Source of the DNA: JAUZOB01 sp963692465
Lineage (GTDB): Bacteria > Bacteroidota > Bacteroidia > Bacteroidales > Prolixibacteraceae
Direction: 5' to 3'
Assembly (NCBI GenBank): GCA_963692465.1
Contig: OY829943.1
Location: forward strand, 1,984,001-2,048,000
DNA length: 64,000 nucleotides
The position numbers and the translations under genes are program-made. Below the pieces are notes generated by a model. It saw nothing but the letters and a program-made list of their open reading frames with translations. It ran no database searches and was not told where the DNA came from. Numbering within the stretch: position 1 is the stretch's first letter; every line of letters starts with the position of its first letter. This document shows, in pieces, positions 1 to 9,398 of the stretch.

Positions 1-1824
1 TTTGACCTTGCAACTCACCGTGGATATGATTCCGATCATCCGCGTGTCTTGGGTGACGTTGGTAAAGCCGGTGTTGCAATTGACTCTATCCTCGATATGA
101 AGATTCTGTTTGACCAGATTCCTTTGAATAAGATGTCGGTATCAATGACCATGAACGGTGCTGTATTGCCGGTATTGGCTTTTTATATTGTTACTGCTCT
201 TGAACAAGGGGCTAAACTGGAAGAACTTCAGGGAACGATTCAAAATGACATTTTAAAAGAATTCATGGTTCGTAACACTTATATCTACCCTCCTGAGTTC
301 TCTATGAAGATTATTGCTGATATCTTCGAATATACGTCCAAGTATATGCCTAAATTCAATTCAATATCTATTTCCGGTTATCACATGCAGGAAGCTGGTG
401 CAACAGCTGATATTGAAATGGCTTATACGCTTGCAGACGGACTGGAATATCTTCGGACTGGAATAAAGTCAGGACTGACTGTTGACCAGTTTGCTCCAAG
501 ACTTTCATTCTTCTGGGCTATCGGGACGAACCATTTTATGGAAATTGCAAAAATGCGTGCTGCCCGTATGATCTGGGCTAAACTGGTAAAACAGTTTGAT
601 CCGAAGAATCCAAAATCAATGGCTCTTCGTACTCACTCGCAGACTTCCGGATGGTCACTGACCGAACAGGATCCGTTCAATAATGTAGGACGTACTTGTA
701 TTGAGGCTATGGCTGCTGTTTTAGGTCATACTCAGTCAATGCATACTAACTCTTTGGATGAAGCAATTGCTCTTCCAACTGACTTCTCTGCCCGTATTGC
801 CCGTAATACACAGCTTTACATTCAGCAGGAGACTGAAGTTTGTCGTTCTCTTGATCCATGGGCTGGCTCTTATTATGTAGAGGCTCTGACAAATGAGTTG
901 GTTCATAAAGCCTGGGATCGTATTGAAGAGATTGAAAAACTCGGCGGTATGGCTAAGGCTATTGAAAGCGGAATTCCTAAAATGCGTATTGAGGAAGCTG
1001 CTGCTCGTACTCAGGGGCGTATTGATAGCGGAGCTCAGGCTATTGTTGGTGTTAATAAATACCGTCTTGAAAAAGAGGCTCCTATTGATATTCTTGAGAT
1101 TGATAATACGGCTGTTCGCGAAGCTCAGCTTGCAAGACTTAAAAAATTGCGTGCAGAACGAAACGATGCAGAGGTTCAGTCTGCGTTGAATGCAATTACC
1201 AAATGTGTGGAAACAGGCGAAGGAAACTTACTGGCTCTGGCTGTTGATGCTGCCAAAGTCCGTGCTTCTCTTGGTGAAATTTCTTACGCATGTGAAAAGG
1301 TTGTCGGACGTTACAAAGCTGTTATTAGAACTATTTCAGGCGTGTATTCATCAGAGAGTAAAAATGACAAAGACTTCCAGGATGCTCAGAAGCTTGCTAA
1401 GGAGTTTGCCGAGATTGCAGGTCGTCAACCTCGTATCATGATTGCTAAAATGGGTCAGGATGGCCATGACCGTGGCGCTAAAGTTGTTGCAACCGGTTAT
1501 GCCGATATCGGTTTCGATGTTGATATGGGACCGTTGTTTCAGACTCCGGCAGAAGCAGCAAAACAGGCTGTAGAGAACGATGTCCATGTTCTGGGTGTTT
1601 CTTCTCTTGCTGCAGGTCATAAGACATTGATTCCGTCTGTAATTGCCGAATTGAAAAAACTGGGTCGTGAAGATATCATGGTTATTGCCGGTGGTGTTAT
1701 TCCTACTCAGGATTATCAATTCCTTTATGATGCAGGGGTTGTTGCAATCTTTGGTCCTGGTTCTCCAGTATCTCTTGCTGGAAAGAAAATCCTTGAAATT
1801 TTAATCAAGGCTTACAAAGCGTAG
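1..1824 (+). CDS. mutB: Methylmalonyl-CoA mutase large subunit (5' truncated by window edge)
   Basis: Adenosylcobalamin-dependent isomerisation of succinyl-CoA and (R)-methylmalonyl-CoA, the key step of the propionate/succinate route. The reading frame is open from base 1, and the first codons (FDLATHRGYDSDHPRV) match the conserved barrel region, so the true start lies left of the window; the TTG at 49 is internal. What is visible is the rest of the substrate-binding TIM barrel (SQTSGWSLTEQDP, IQQETEVCRSLDPWAGSYYV) and the C-terminal B12-binding domain with the cobalt-ligand motif DGHDRG and a GGVIP segment. The catalytic large chain is meant, not the cofactor-less small one, because the DxHxxG motif is intact. 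The small-subunit gene would be expected just upstream. A strong terminator follows at 1878-1905. Identity is secure; only the symbol (mutB, mcmA or scpA) varies between species. Confidence 0.96.
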   Translation, partial: FDLATHRGYDSDHPRVLGDVGKAGVAIDSILDMKILFDQIPLNKMSVSMTMNGAVLPVLAFYIVTALEQGAKLEELQGTIQNDILKEFMVRNTYIYPPEFSMKIIADIFEYTSKYMPKFNSISISGYHMQEAGATADIEMAYTLADGLEYLRTGIKSGLTVDQFAPRLSFFWAIGTNHFMEIAKMRAARMIWAKLVKQFDPKNPKSMALRTHSQTSGWSLTEQDPFNNVGRTCIEAMAAVLGHTQSMHTNSLDEAIALPTDFSARIARNTQLYIQQETEVCRSLDPWAGSYYVEALTNELVHKAWDRIEEIEKLGGMAKAIESGIPKMRIEEAAARTQGRIDSGAQAIVGVNKYRLEKEAPIDILEIDNTAVREAQLARLKKLRAERNDAEVQSALNAITKCVETGEGNLLALAVDAAKVRASLGEISYACEKVVGRYKAVIRTISGVYSSESKNDKDFQDAQKLAKEFAEIAGRQPRIMIAKMGQDGHDRGAKVVATGYADIGFDVDMGPLFQTPAEAAKQAVENDVHVLGVSSLAAGHKTLIPSVIAELKKLGREDIMVIAGGVIPTQDYQFLYDAGVVAIFGPGSPVSLAGKKILEILIKAYKA

Positions 1825-1877
1825 ATGGTTTACAAGAGTTAGATTATCAACTCTGTAAAATATAACTTTCTTCATAG

Positions 1878-1909
1878 AAGGACTTTTCCGAAAGGGAAAG
1901 TCCTTTTTT
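1878..1909 (+). terminator. Rho-independent terminator of methylmalonyl-CoA mutase
   Basis: A 12-bp stem (1878-1889 with 1894-1905, one G-U pair) closed by a four-base GAAA loop runs into a T tract at 1904-1909, about 50 bases after the stop codon. Confidence 0.85.
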
Positions 1910-1965
1910 ATTTCATTTTTTGGAGATGGAGAATTCAGGGATCTTTTTTATCTTGCAATAAAAAA

Positions 1966-2535
1966 ATGTATTTGCTATTTGACACGGAAACAACCGGATT
2001 GCCGAAACGATGGAAGGCTCCGGTTTCGGATGTTAATAACTGGCCCAGGTTGGTACAGATTGCCTGGCTTGTTTTTGAAAATGACGGTTCCTGTATAAGG
2101 AAACAGAATTATATTGTAAAACCTGAGGGATTTACAATTCCTGTGGATGCTTCGAGAGTGCACGGAATAACAACCGAAAGGGCGTTGGAGGAAGGAATTG
2201 CTCTGGAATCGGTGTTGTCTGATTTTAGTGACGACGTAAATCGCTCAGACTATCTTGTTGCTCACAATATGAGTTTTGACGAAAAAATTGTAGGTGCAGA
2301 ATATTACCGACTTCATCAGGAGGATATTATTGAGCCGAAACAGAAAATCTGTACGATGCAAAAGACAACTAATTTTTGCGCAATTCCCGGTCCTTATGGT
2401 TATAAATGGCCTAAACTGGCAGAGTTGCACCAGAAATTGTTCGGTTGTGATTTCGAGGAGGCCCATAATGCAATGGCTGATATTACGGCAACGGCAAGAT
2501 GTTTCTGGGAGTTAAAACGAATAGGAGTTCTATAA
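1966..2535 (+). CDS. DEDDh-type 3'-5' exonuclease (DnaQ-like)
   Basis: A 189-residue protein with the three exonuclease motifs of the DnaQ superfamily: FDTETTG near the N-terminus (ExoI), AHNMSFDEKI around residue 100 (ExoII), and HNAMADITAT near residue 165 (ExoIII, with the His and Asp of the DEDDh type). It probably removes 3' nucleotides from DNA or RNA using two metal ions. It is a stand-alone domain without polymerase, BRCT or GIY-YIG parts, so it could be a proofreading subunit, a repair nuclease or an RNase; sequence alone does not decide. ATG at 1966 follows an A-rich leader. The gene sits alone between a terminator and a small membrane protein gene. Confidence 0.85.
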   Translation: MYLLFDTETTGLPKRWKAPVSDVNNWPRLVQIAWLVFENDGSCIRKQNYIVKPEGFTIPVDASRVHGITTERALEEGIALESVLSDFSDDVNRSDYLVAHNMSFDEKIVGAEYYRLHQEDIIEPKQKICTMQKTTNFCAIPGPYGYKWPKLAELHQKLFGCDFEEAHNAMADITATARCFWELKRIGVL

Positions 2536-2641
2536 TCGGATCTCTTTTCTTAAACCTTACAATCGGGGAATAAAAAGTTTTGAATGTTTTGGGTATTTTT
2601 GTGCCCGATAGGCAAAGAAGTGAGATTTTATAATTTGATTT

Positions 2642-3019
2642 ATGAATATCTATATTCGGATAGGAAGTACGGTTGTTCTTTTAGCTCTTGTTTTTTATAC
2701 ATTGGGTTTTGTGAATGAGCGGAAAATAAAAACAGCAGGTAAGACGGTGTTGCTTTTTTATACACTGGGACTGGTGATGGATGTTACTGCGACGGGTCTG
2801 ATGATTAAGGGAGCAACTCATTTATTCTCTATCCATGGTTTGATTGGCTATACGTCTCTTACCGGAATGATTGTTGAGGTTATTAGTCTCTGGCGGTTTA
2901 AAATAAAAAAGGGAATGCAGCAATATTTTCCGCAATGGCTGCATCGTTTATCCGTTTACACCTATTCTTGGTGGATTATTGCTTTTGTTACAGGATTGGT
3001 TCTTGTGATGGTTCATTAA
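2642..3019 (+). CDS. Small four-helix membrane protein, HsmA-like
   Basis: 125 residues that are almost entirely hydrophobic, with four predicted membrane segments (about 7-24, 36-56, 64-86 and 105-124) and a conserved-looking HGLIGYTSL segment between helices 2 and 3. The layout resembles the small HsmA/TIGR03987 family, for which I know no firm biochemical role. It is monocistronic: the preceding exonuclease ends about 100 bases upstream, and a long bidirectional terminator follows. A member of another small four-helix family cannot be excluded. Confidence 0.65.
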   Translation: MNIYIRIGSTVVLLALVFYTLGFVNERKIKTAGKTVLLFYTLGLVMDVTATGLMIKGATHLFSIHGLIGYTSLTGMIVEVISLWRFKIKKGMQQYFPQWLHRLSVYTYSWWIIAFVTGLVLVMVH

Positions 3020-3032
3020 GTTTATTCTTTTA

Positions 3033-3080
3033 CAGAAACAGGGAGTATAGATTTGTTCTATACTCCCTGTTTCTGTTTTT
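3033..3080. terminator. Bidirectional terminator between convergent genes
   Basis: A perfect 19-bp inverted repeat (3033-3051 with 3057-3075, loop TTTGT) lies between the small membrane protein gene and the convergent PBP1A gene. It is followed by a T run on the plus strand; the minus-strand tail is weaker. Confidence 0.85.
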
Positions 3081-3110
3081 GTGAGTTAAGTCAGTTTTTG
3101 TCTTTATGAA

Positions 3111-5561
3111 TTAGAAGAATGGATCTTCTTGTTTCGGCTTTTTCTGTTTGGCTTTCTTCTCCAAAACTGGTTTTTGCTTTTGTTTTGCGGGATTAGCGGT
3201 GGACTTGCTACTGGTGTTGCTTTTCTCGCTGCTGTTGTTCTCGCTATTGCTACTACTATCGCTATTCTCGCTTCCGTTATTGCTGCGATTGGAATTTTGC
3301 GGAGCAACGAATTTCTCAGATTGCGAATATCCCAGACTGCGATCGGCGTAAACTTTCTTCATGAAATAGCCAAAAATAGGTAACGCTGCATTGCCTCCCT
3401 CTCCGGTTTGATCAGAAAAGTGAACTCCACGAACATCTGCGCCGGTCCATACTCCTGTAACGAGGCGTGGAAGAAGTCCCATAAACCAACCATCTGATTG
3501 ATTCTGTGTGGTTCCTGTTTTTCCTCCCATCTCGGCGGTGAATCCACCATAATCGGGGTGCCATCTGAGTCGTTGTGCTGTTCCCTGGTTAACAACTCCT
3601 TTTAACAAATCAATCATTAGATAGGCTGTTTGTTCATCAATTGCCTCACTTTGTGGTGATTTAAATTGAGCCAGATTTGTCCCGTTTTTATTCTCAATTC
3701 GGGTAACAAAGATTGGTTTTGAGAAAATTCCTTTATTAACAAAAGTCCCATAGGCGCCTACCATTTCATAAAGAGAGATATCTGAAGTTCCGAGGAAAAT
3801 CGAAGGAACGGGATCAATGGGACTGTAGACTCCCATCTTCTGCATTACGGTAACCACATTCTCCGGATTAAATTGCTTCATAATCCACGCAGATATCTGA
3901 TTGACGGAGTTTGCAAGTCCCCATCTTAGACTGACCATTTGTCCTTCTTTACCGGTTCTGCCGGCATTCTTCGCGGTCCAGGAACTTCCATCGGATAATT
4001 GGAAGGTAACGGGAGCATTCGGAACCATGGTATTGGGCGTAAACCCATTTTGCATGGCTAAGGTGTAGAGAAATGGTTTTACAGTTGATCCTACCTGTCT
4101 TTTGCCGACTTTGACCATGTCATACATAAAATGGCTGTAATCAGGACCTCCTACGTAGGCCTTTACATAGCCTGTTTGTGGTTCCATAACCATCATAGAC
4201 GACCGGAGGAAACCAAGGTAATATCGTATTGAATCAAATGGAGACATGAGCACGTTCTTATCACCGTGCCATGAAAATACCCTCATGGAGATTTTTCGGT
4301 TGAATTCATCGCGGATTTCACTGTCGCTTTTCCCTGCTTGTCTTGATACCCGGTATCGTTCGCTTTGCTTCATGGCCCGGTCAAGAATCCCTTGTGTTTC
4401 CTGAGCGGAAAGATTGTTGGCAAAAGGAGGATTTTTTAATAATTGTTTCTTTTTGTCAAATTCGGGCTGAAGATAGTCGCGCAGATGGTGAACAACAGCA
4501 TCTTCTGCGTATTTCTGCATCCTTGAATCGATGGATGTATAGATTTTTAATCCATCGGTGTAAAGATTATAAGGTTTTCCATCAGGGCGGAGGTTTTTAT
4601 TGCACCAACCGTAGAGTGGATTGTTGTCCCATTCATCCGAATCTTCCTTGTATTTTTCTGTTTGCCATGAAGGGTAATCGGACTTGTTCGGCTTTTCAGC
4701 GGTAAGGATCTGTCGGAGGTATTCACGAAAATAAGGTGCTGGTCCGCTTTTAAAATCTGCCGGATGGTATTTTAATCCCAGGGGGAGCGTTTTTAGATTA
4801 TCGTACTGATCCTGGGTGATATAGTCGTATTTTAGCATTTGAGATAATACAACATTCCGTCTTTCAAGGGTTTCATCGGGACGACGCAGTGGGTTGTAGA
4901 ATGCAGGATTTTTACACATTCCAATGAGCATCGCTGCTTGTTGCAGTTCAAGTTTATCGGGTGTGGTATCAAAATAAATTTGTGAAGCGGATTGTATTCC
5001 AACGGCTAGATTGACAAAATCAAACTTGTTGAGATACATCGTTATAATTTCCTCTTTGGTATATCGTTTCTCAAGTTGAACGGCAATAATCCATTCCTTG
5101 AATTTTCGAATCCCAAAAGAAAAAGGGGTATGATAATGTTCTCTCGGAAATAATTGTTTGGCTAGCTGTTGGGTTATGGTGCTTCCTCCCCCTGATCCGG
5201 AATTTAATGTTACAATACCCCAGAAAACACGTCCTAATCCCCAAACATCAACTCCTGAATGTTTAAAAAACCGAACATCTTCAGTTGCCACTAATGCATT
5301 GATGACGTTGGAACTGATTTCATTGTAATCAGCTCCTGTCCTATTTTCTTTAAAGAATGTTCCCAGAACCTTCCCGTCAGATGAGATAACTTCTGAAGCT
5401 AATGAACTTCGAGGGTTATCAAGTTCCTCGAAAGTGGGCATCTTTCCCAATACGCCTAATGCAATTAAAATAAACAGCAGAATAATGAAAGCGATTCCTG
5501 ATGCGAATATTTTCCAAAAAGTTTTGATGTGCTTGTTGAATGACAGATCTTCGTTTTTCAT
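3111..5561 (-). CDS. mrcA: Class A penicillin-binding protein 1A (glycosyltransferase-transpeptidase)
   Basis: A bifunctional murein synthase of about 816 residues. After a short cytoplasmic tail and one membrane anchor comes a GT51 domain (catalytic Glu in ATEDVRFF; STITQQLAKQLF), then a transpeptidase domain with SxxK (GSTVKPF), SxN (SVN) and KTG (GGKTGTTQ) boxes. The ATG at 5561 is chosen: a longer in-frame start exists at 5627, but a TATCTTTG promoter element at 5588-5595 lies inside that extension, and the shorter form begins with the normal cytoplasmic tail (MKNEDLSFNK). The last 65 or so residues are low complexity, first Ser/Asn-rich and then Lys/Gln-rich, and are not part of either enzyme domain. 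It is transcribed alone, toward the terminator at 3033-3080. Confidence 0.95.
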   Translation of the reverse strand: MKNEDLSFNKHIKTFWKIFASGIAFIILLFILIALGVLGKMPTFEELDNPRSSLASEVISSDGKVLGTFFKENRTGADYNEISSNVINALVATEDVRFFKHSGVDVWGLGRVFWGIVTLNSGSGGGSTITQQLAKQLFPREHYHTPFSFGIRKFKEWIIAVQLEKRYTKEEIITMYLNKFDFVNLAVGIQSASQIYFDTTPDKLELQQAAMLIGMCKNPAFYNPLRRPDETLERRNVVLSQMLKYDYITQDQYDNLKTLPLGLKYHPADFKSGPAPYFREYLRQILTAEKPNKSDYPSWQTEKYKEDSDEWDNNPLYGWCNKNLRPDGKPYNLYTDGLKIYTSIDSRMQKYAEDAVVHHLRDYLQPEFDKKKQLLKNPPFANNLSAQETQGILDRAMKQSERYRVSRQAGKSDSEIRDEFNRKISMRVFSWHGDKNVLMSPFDSIRYYLGFLRSSMMVMEPQTGYVKAYVGGPDYSHFMYDMVKVGKRQVGSTVKPFLYTLAMQNGFTPNTMVPNAPVTFQLSDGSSWTAKNAGRTGKEGQMVSLRWGLANSVNQISAWIMKQFNPENVVTVMQKMGVYSPIDPVPSIFLGTSDISLYEMVGAYGTFVNKGIFSKPIFVTRIENKNGTNLAQFKSPQSEAIDEQTAYLMIDLLKGVVNQGTAQRLRWHPDYGGFTAEMGGKTGTTQNQSDGWFMGLLPRLVTGVWTGADVRGVHFSDQTGEGGNAALPIFGYFMKKVYADRSLGYSQSEKFVAPQNSNRSNNGSENSDSSSNSENNSSEKSNTSSKSTANPAKQKQKPVLEKKAKQKKPKQEDPFF

Positions 5562-5587
5562 ATAAATTAACCTGTTTTTATATATTA

Positions 5588-5595
5588 CAAAGATA
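5588..5595 (-). promoter_or_regulatory. Candidate -7 promoter element for PBP1A
   Basis: Minus-strand TATCTTTG matches the Bacteroidetes -7 consensus TAnnTTTG and lies 27 bases before the chosen ATG. No clear -33 TTG was seen. Confidence 0.5.
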
Positions 5596-5694
5596 GTTGA
5601 AATAAAAAGAGTCACCCCAGCTTTCATGATTTTAACAAAAATGTTTGCAAAAAGGGATAAACAAGGGGAGTTGAGTGTATTTTTGAGAAAAAAG

Positions 5695-5725
5695 TTGAAC
5701 TTAGTTTTTGATTTGCTTTAATTTG
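5695..5725 (+). promoter_or_regulatory. Candidate promoter for topA
   Basis: A TTG at 5695-5697 and TTAATTTG at 5718-5725 are separated by 20 bases, the usual spacing for Bacteroidetes -33/-7 boxes. The -7 box has one mismatch to TAnnTTTG. Confidence 0.45.
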
Positions 5726-5754
5726 CAGAAAATCTAAGACCTGATCGTGCTGTT

Positions 5755-8115
5755 ATGACAGAAGAAAATCTGGTAATTGTCGAGTCTCCCGCTAAAGCGA
5801 AGACGATAGAAAAATTTCTTGGAAGTAATTTTCTTGTAAAATCAAGTTTCGGACATATCCGTGATTTGGAGAAAAAAGGTTTTGGTGTAGATGTGGAAAA
5901 TCATTATGCACCTCAATATGTGGTTTCAGAAGATAAGAAGAAAGTCGTTTCAGAATTGAAGAAGCTTTCTCAGGAGGCACAAGTTGTGTGGATCGCGTCT
6001 GATGAGGACCGTGAAGGAGAGGCGATTGCCTGGCATTTAATGGAGGTTTTGAAACTCAAAAAGGATAAAACGAAGCGGATCGTATTCCATGAAATCACCA
6101 AAGATGCGATTCTGTATGCGATTGGTCATCCACGGGAACTTGATTCCTCGCTTGTCAATGCGCAGCAGGCCCGACGTGTACTCGATCGTTTAGTGGGCTT
6201 CGAGGTTTCTCCTGTTTTATGGAAGAAAGTAAAGCCATCTCTTTCTGCGGGCCGGGTTCAATCGGTTGCGGTTCGCCTTATTGTTGATCGGGAAAGGGAA
6301 ATTAATCATTTTCAGGCAGCATCGGCCTATCGGATTTCCGCAATATTTCTGGTAACGGGGGCTAAAGGGGAAAAGGTTGAGTTAAAGGCCGAATTGCCTC
6401 ATCGTTTTGAGAAATATGAAGAGGCTTTTGCTTTTCTTGAAAAATGTAAGGGTGCATCTTTTTCTGTAGAGAATGTTATTACCAAGCCTACCCATAGAAC
6501 GCCGGCACCTCCGTTTACTACTTCGACATTGCAGCAGGAGGCAAGTCGCAAACTGGGTTATTCTGTTTCACAAACAATGAGTGTTGCTCAGCGTTTATAT
6601 GAAGCTGGGAAGATTACCTATATGAGAACGGATTCCGTAAACCTCTCACAACTGGCTATTAATACCGCCAAGAAGGTGATATCGGAAACGATTGGAGAGA
6701 AGTATGTTCATTCCCGACAATATAAAACGAAGACCAAAGGAGCTCAGGAGGCTCATGAGGCAATTCGCCCTACCTATCTTGAGAACGAAACAATTAGCGG
6801 TACCTCTCAGGAGAAACGTCTTTATGACCTGATCTGGAAAAGAGCAGTTGCTTCACAGATGAGTGATGCTGAACTTGAAAAAACCACGGTTACTATTCAT
6901 GTTTCTACTGCTGGTGAAAAGTTTGTTGCTACAGGTGAAGTTCTTCGTTTTGATGGATTCCTTCGTGTTTATATGGAATCAAATGATGACGAGAATAGTG
7001 ATGAGCAGGAAGAAAAACTATTACCTCCTCTTGCTATTGGTGATGCTCTATCCTGTGACCGAATTGATGCAGTTGAAAGATTTTCGTTAAGACCTCCTCG
7101 CTACACTGAGGCCAGTCTGGTTAGGAAACTTGAGGAACTTGGTATCGGGAGACCGTCTACTTATGCTCCGATTATTACTACCGTTCAACAGCGGGGATAT
7201 GTGGTTAAAGAGGATCGGGATGGTGTGGAACGTAATTATAAGACTATTGGGTTAAAAGGAAATACAATAAAAGAAGATGTCCGCAAGGAAGTGTTTGGAA
7301 CTGAAAGGTCAAAACTTTTCCCTACTGATATCGGGATCGTCGTAAATGATTATCTGATTCATAATTTTGAACAGGTGATGGATTTTAATTTTACGGCTAA
7401 AGTTGAAAAGCAGTTTGATGAGATTGCAGAGGGTCACCTTATCTGGAATGATATGATCGATGAATTTTATAAGCCTTTTCACAAAACAGTAGAAAAAGCG
7501 CTTAATTCTGATCGTGTTAATTCGGAAAGGGTCCTTGGAACAGATCCGGTTTCGGGGAAACGAATCTCGGTTAAGATTGGGAAATTCGGGCCTCTTGTTC
7601 AATTGGGTGAAAAGGGCGAAAACGAAACAGACGAAAAGCCTCGGTTCGCAAGCCTTAATCCGGGAATGAGTATCGAAACCATTACCTTGGAAGAGGCATT
7701 TAAATTGTTCAGTCTTCCTCGTGAATTGGGAGAATATGAGGAGAAAAAAATTACCGTTGCGATCGGACGTTTTGGTCCTTATGTGAGATTTGATAACAAA
7801 TTTGTTTCCTTACAAAAGGATGTTGATGATCCATACACGATTGTTCGGGAGAGAGCAATTGAACTTATTGAAGCAAAAAGGGAAAAAGATCGAAATGCGG
7901 TTATTCTTCTTTTTGAGGAAGAACCGGAGCTTAGAGTGCTGAATGGACGGTGGGGCCCTTACATCTCTTATAAAAAAGAGAACTATAAGATCCCTAAAGA
8001 GACAGATCCTCATGCTCTTTCTTTGGATGATTGTAAGAAGTTGATTGCGGATAGTGCGAATGCACCCCGGAGAAATGGGAGGAAGACTAGAAAAACAACA
8101 GGGAAGGGAAAATAA
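5755..8115 (+). CDS. topA: DNA topoisomerase I (type IA)
   Basis: Relaxes negatively supercoiled DNA by single-strand cleavage. The N-terminal TOPRIM domain begins with VIVESPAKAKTIEKFLG and carries SDEDREGEAIAWH near residues 82-94. The cleavage tyrosine is in GKITYMRTDS (about Tyr289). The C-terminus lacks the Cys4 zinc fingers of the E. coli enzyme. Instead it has repeated Topo-C modules (IGKFGPLVQLGEKG, IGRFGPYVRFDNKF, NGRWGPYISYKKEN), which is normal in Bacteroidota, and a short basic tail. Length (786 aa) is usual for the phylum. It is followed after about 50 bases by the arginase-fold gene on the same strand, so the two may be co-transcribed ahead of the type IX secretion cluster. Confidence 0.97.
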   Translation: MTEENLVIVESPAKAKTIEKFLGSNFLVKSSFGHIRDLEKKGFGVDVENHYAPQYVVSEDKKKVVSELKKLSQEAQVVWIASDEDREGEAIAWHLMEVLKLKKDKTKRIVFHEITKDAILYAIGHPRELDSSLVNAQQARRVLDRLVGFEVSPVLWKKVKPSLSAGRVQSVAVRLIVDREREINHFQAASAYRISAIFLVTGAKGEKVELKAELPHRFEKYEEAFAFLEKCKGASFSVENVITKPTHRTPAPPFTTSTLQQEASRKLGYSVSQTMSVAQRLYEAGKITYMRTDSVNLSQLAINTAKKVISETIGEKYVHSRQYKTKTKGAQEAHEAIRPTYLENETISGTSQEKRLYDLIWKRAVASQMSDAELEKTTVTIHVSTAGEKFVATGEVLRFDGFLRVYMESNDDENSDEQEEKLLPPLAIGDALSCDRIDAVERFSLRPPRYTEASLVRKLEELGIGRPSTYAPIITTVQQRGYVVKEDRDGVERNYKTIGLKGNTIKEDVRKEVFGTERSKLFPTDIGIVVNDYLIHNFEQVMDFNFTAKVEKQFDEIAEGHLIWNDMIDEFYKPFHKTVEKALNSDRVNSERVLGTDPVSGKRISVKIGKFGPLVQLGEKGENETDEKPRFASLNPGMSIETITLEEAFKLFSLPRELGEYEEKKITVAIGRFGPYVRFDNKFVSLQKDVDDPYTIVRERAIELIEAKREKDRNAVILLFEEEPELRVLNGRWGPYISYKKENYKIPKETDPHALSLDDCKKLIADSANAPRRNGRKTRKTTGKGK

Positions 8116-8166
8116 TGTGCTCTTTTTTAGGATTGATATTTATTGATAATAATCCAACGTGATCTT

Positions 8167-9309
8167 ATGGAGCTGAATTTATTTTTTGAACCTTCACGTT
8201 TATGGTCGGAACGGGGAGTTCTTCATGATAATCTATTATTTGAAGAACGTATTGTAAAGGGTATTCCGGATGCCGACCTTAGCGAGTTTAATATTGTTCT
8301 TTTCGGGGCGACAGATGAAAGGAATACTGATAATGTGGGATGTGGAGAAGGTCCTGAAAAAATAAGGCAAGAATTATATCACCTTGCCTGGAATTTTGGT
8401 GGATTGAAAATTGTCGATCTGGGGAATCTTATTTCCGGGAAGACAATTCGGGATAGTTATTCGGCATTAAGAGATATCATAAGTTGTTTTCTCTCAAAGA
8501 ACCTAACGGTTGTTTTGATTGGAGCGGATCAGGATTTATCTTGTGGTTTGTTTAATGCTTTCCCTCAAGAAAAACTGGTTAATGTCGTTGCTGTTGATTC
8601 TAAATTTGATTTGACGAAAGATGGTAATGACTTTAATGCTTCGTGCTGGCTTAATGGGTTGATGAAAAATTCTAATTTACGGAATGTGTCTTTTGTTGGA
8701 TATCAGACTTATTTCGTTGGGGAAGAATTGTTGAATTATAGCGAAGAACATTGTTATGACAATTTGAGACTGGGGCAGATTCGGGAAAATATTGAAACAA
8801 GCGAACCTTGTTTCAGAGATGCTGACATGGTGAGTTTTGATGTGTCGGGAATTCGCTTTTCTGATTTTCCAGGTCACCTTCATGTCGGTCCGAATGGCTT
8901 GAAAGGAGAAGAAGCTTGTCAACTAACAAGGTATGCAGGAATTAGTGATCGATTGTCATTATTTGGCCTATTTGGGTATAATCCTTCTTTGGATGTTCGG
9001 AATCAATCAGCAATGCTTTCGGCACAACTAATATGGTATTTTATCGATGGCTATTATTATCGCAAGCAGGATTATCCGGTGGGAGGATTGGAAGGATACA
9101 TTAATTTCTACGTTGAGGTAAAAGATATTGATTTTCCCTTGATATTTTATAAAAGTCCCCGATCGAATCGATGGTGGATGGAATTGCCTTGCTTTGAAGG
9201 ACGCGAAAATGAAAAAATATTAGTTTCTTGTACAGAAGAAGATTATAAAATTGCTTGTAAAAATGATATTCCTGAATTATGGTGGAGAAATTATAAAAAG
9301 GGAAGGTAA
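8167..9309 (+). CDS. Arginase/formiminoglutamase-fold protein with degenerate metal site
   Basis: 380 residues resembling the ureohydrolase (arginase, agmatinase, formiminoglutamase) family: a conserved NVGCGEGPEKIRQEL segment near residue 56, then strand-end motifs at the positions of the manganese ligands. Compared with family consensus, GGDHS reads GADQD (His to Gln122), DAHxD reads DSKFD (His to Lys146), and SxDxD reads SFDVS (second Asp to Ser227), so three of six metal ligands are missing. Hydrolase activity is therefore unlikely. ATG at 8167 is used; an upstream in-frame TTG at 8143 adds eight residues without support. I recall the same gene standing next to gldK/porP clusters in other Bacteroidota, so a structural or regulatory role linked to type IX secretion is possible, but that is inference. 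Confidence 0.75.
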   Translation: MELNLFFEPSRLWSERGVLHDNLLFEERIVKGIPDADLSEFNIVLFGATDERNTDNVGCGEGPEKIRQELYHLAWNFGGLKIVDLGNLISGKTIRDSYSALRDIISCFLSKNLTVVLIGADQDLSCGLFNAFPQEKLVNVVAVDSKFDLTKDGNDFNASCWLNGLMKNSNLRNVSFVGYQTYFVGEELLNYSEEHCYDNLRLGQIRENIETSEPCFRDADMVSFDVSGIRFSDFPGHLHVGPNGLKGEEACQLTRYAGISDRLSLFGLFGYNPSLDVRNQSAMLSAQLIWYFIDGYYYRKQDYPVGGLEGYINFYVEVKDIDFPLIFYKSPRSNRWWMELPCFEGRENEKILVSCTEEDYKIACKNDIPELWWRNYKKGR

Positions 9310-9398
9310 TTTATTAAAAAATGGCTATTATTTACTTAGTTTTAGAGCATTAATAAACGAATTGCGTGTTTGATTGTATAAAGATGGCTGCTTAATAT

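Noticed and set aside
893..1719. Several overlapping short frames inside the methylmalonyl-CoA mutase gene
   Set aside because: They are out of frame with a strongly conserved enzyme and carry no motif or ribosome site.
5562..5627. Longer N-terminus for PBP1A
   Set aside because: The extension contains a promoter element and puts a second hydrophobic stretch before the normal cytoplasmic tail.
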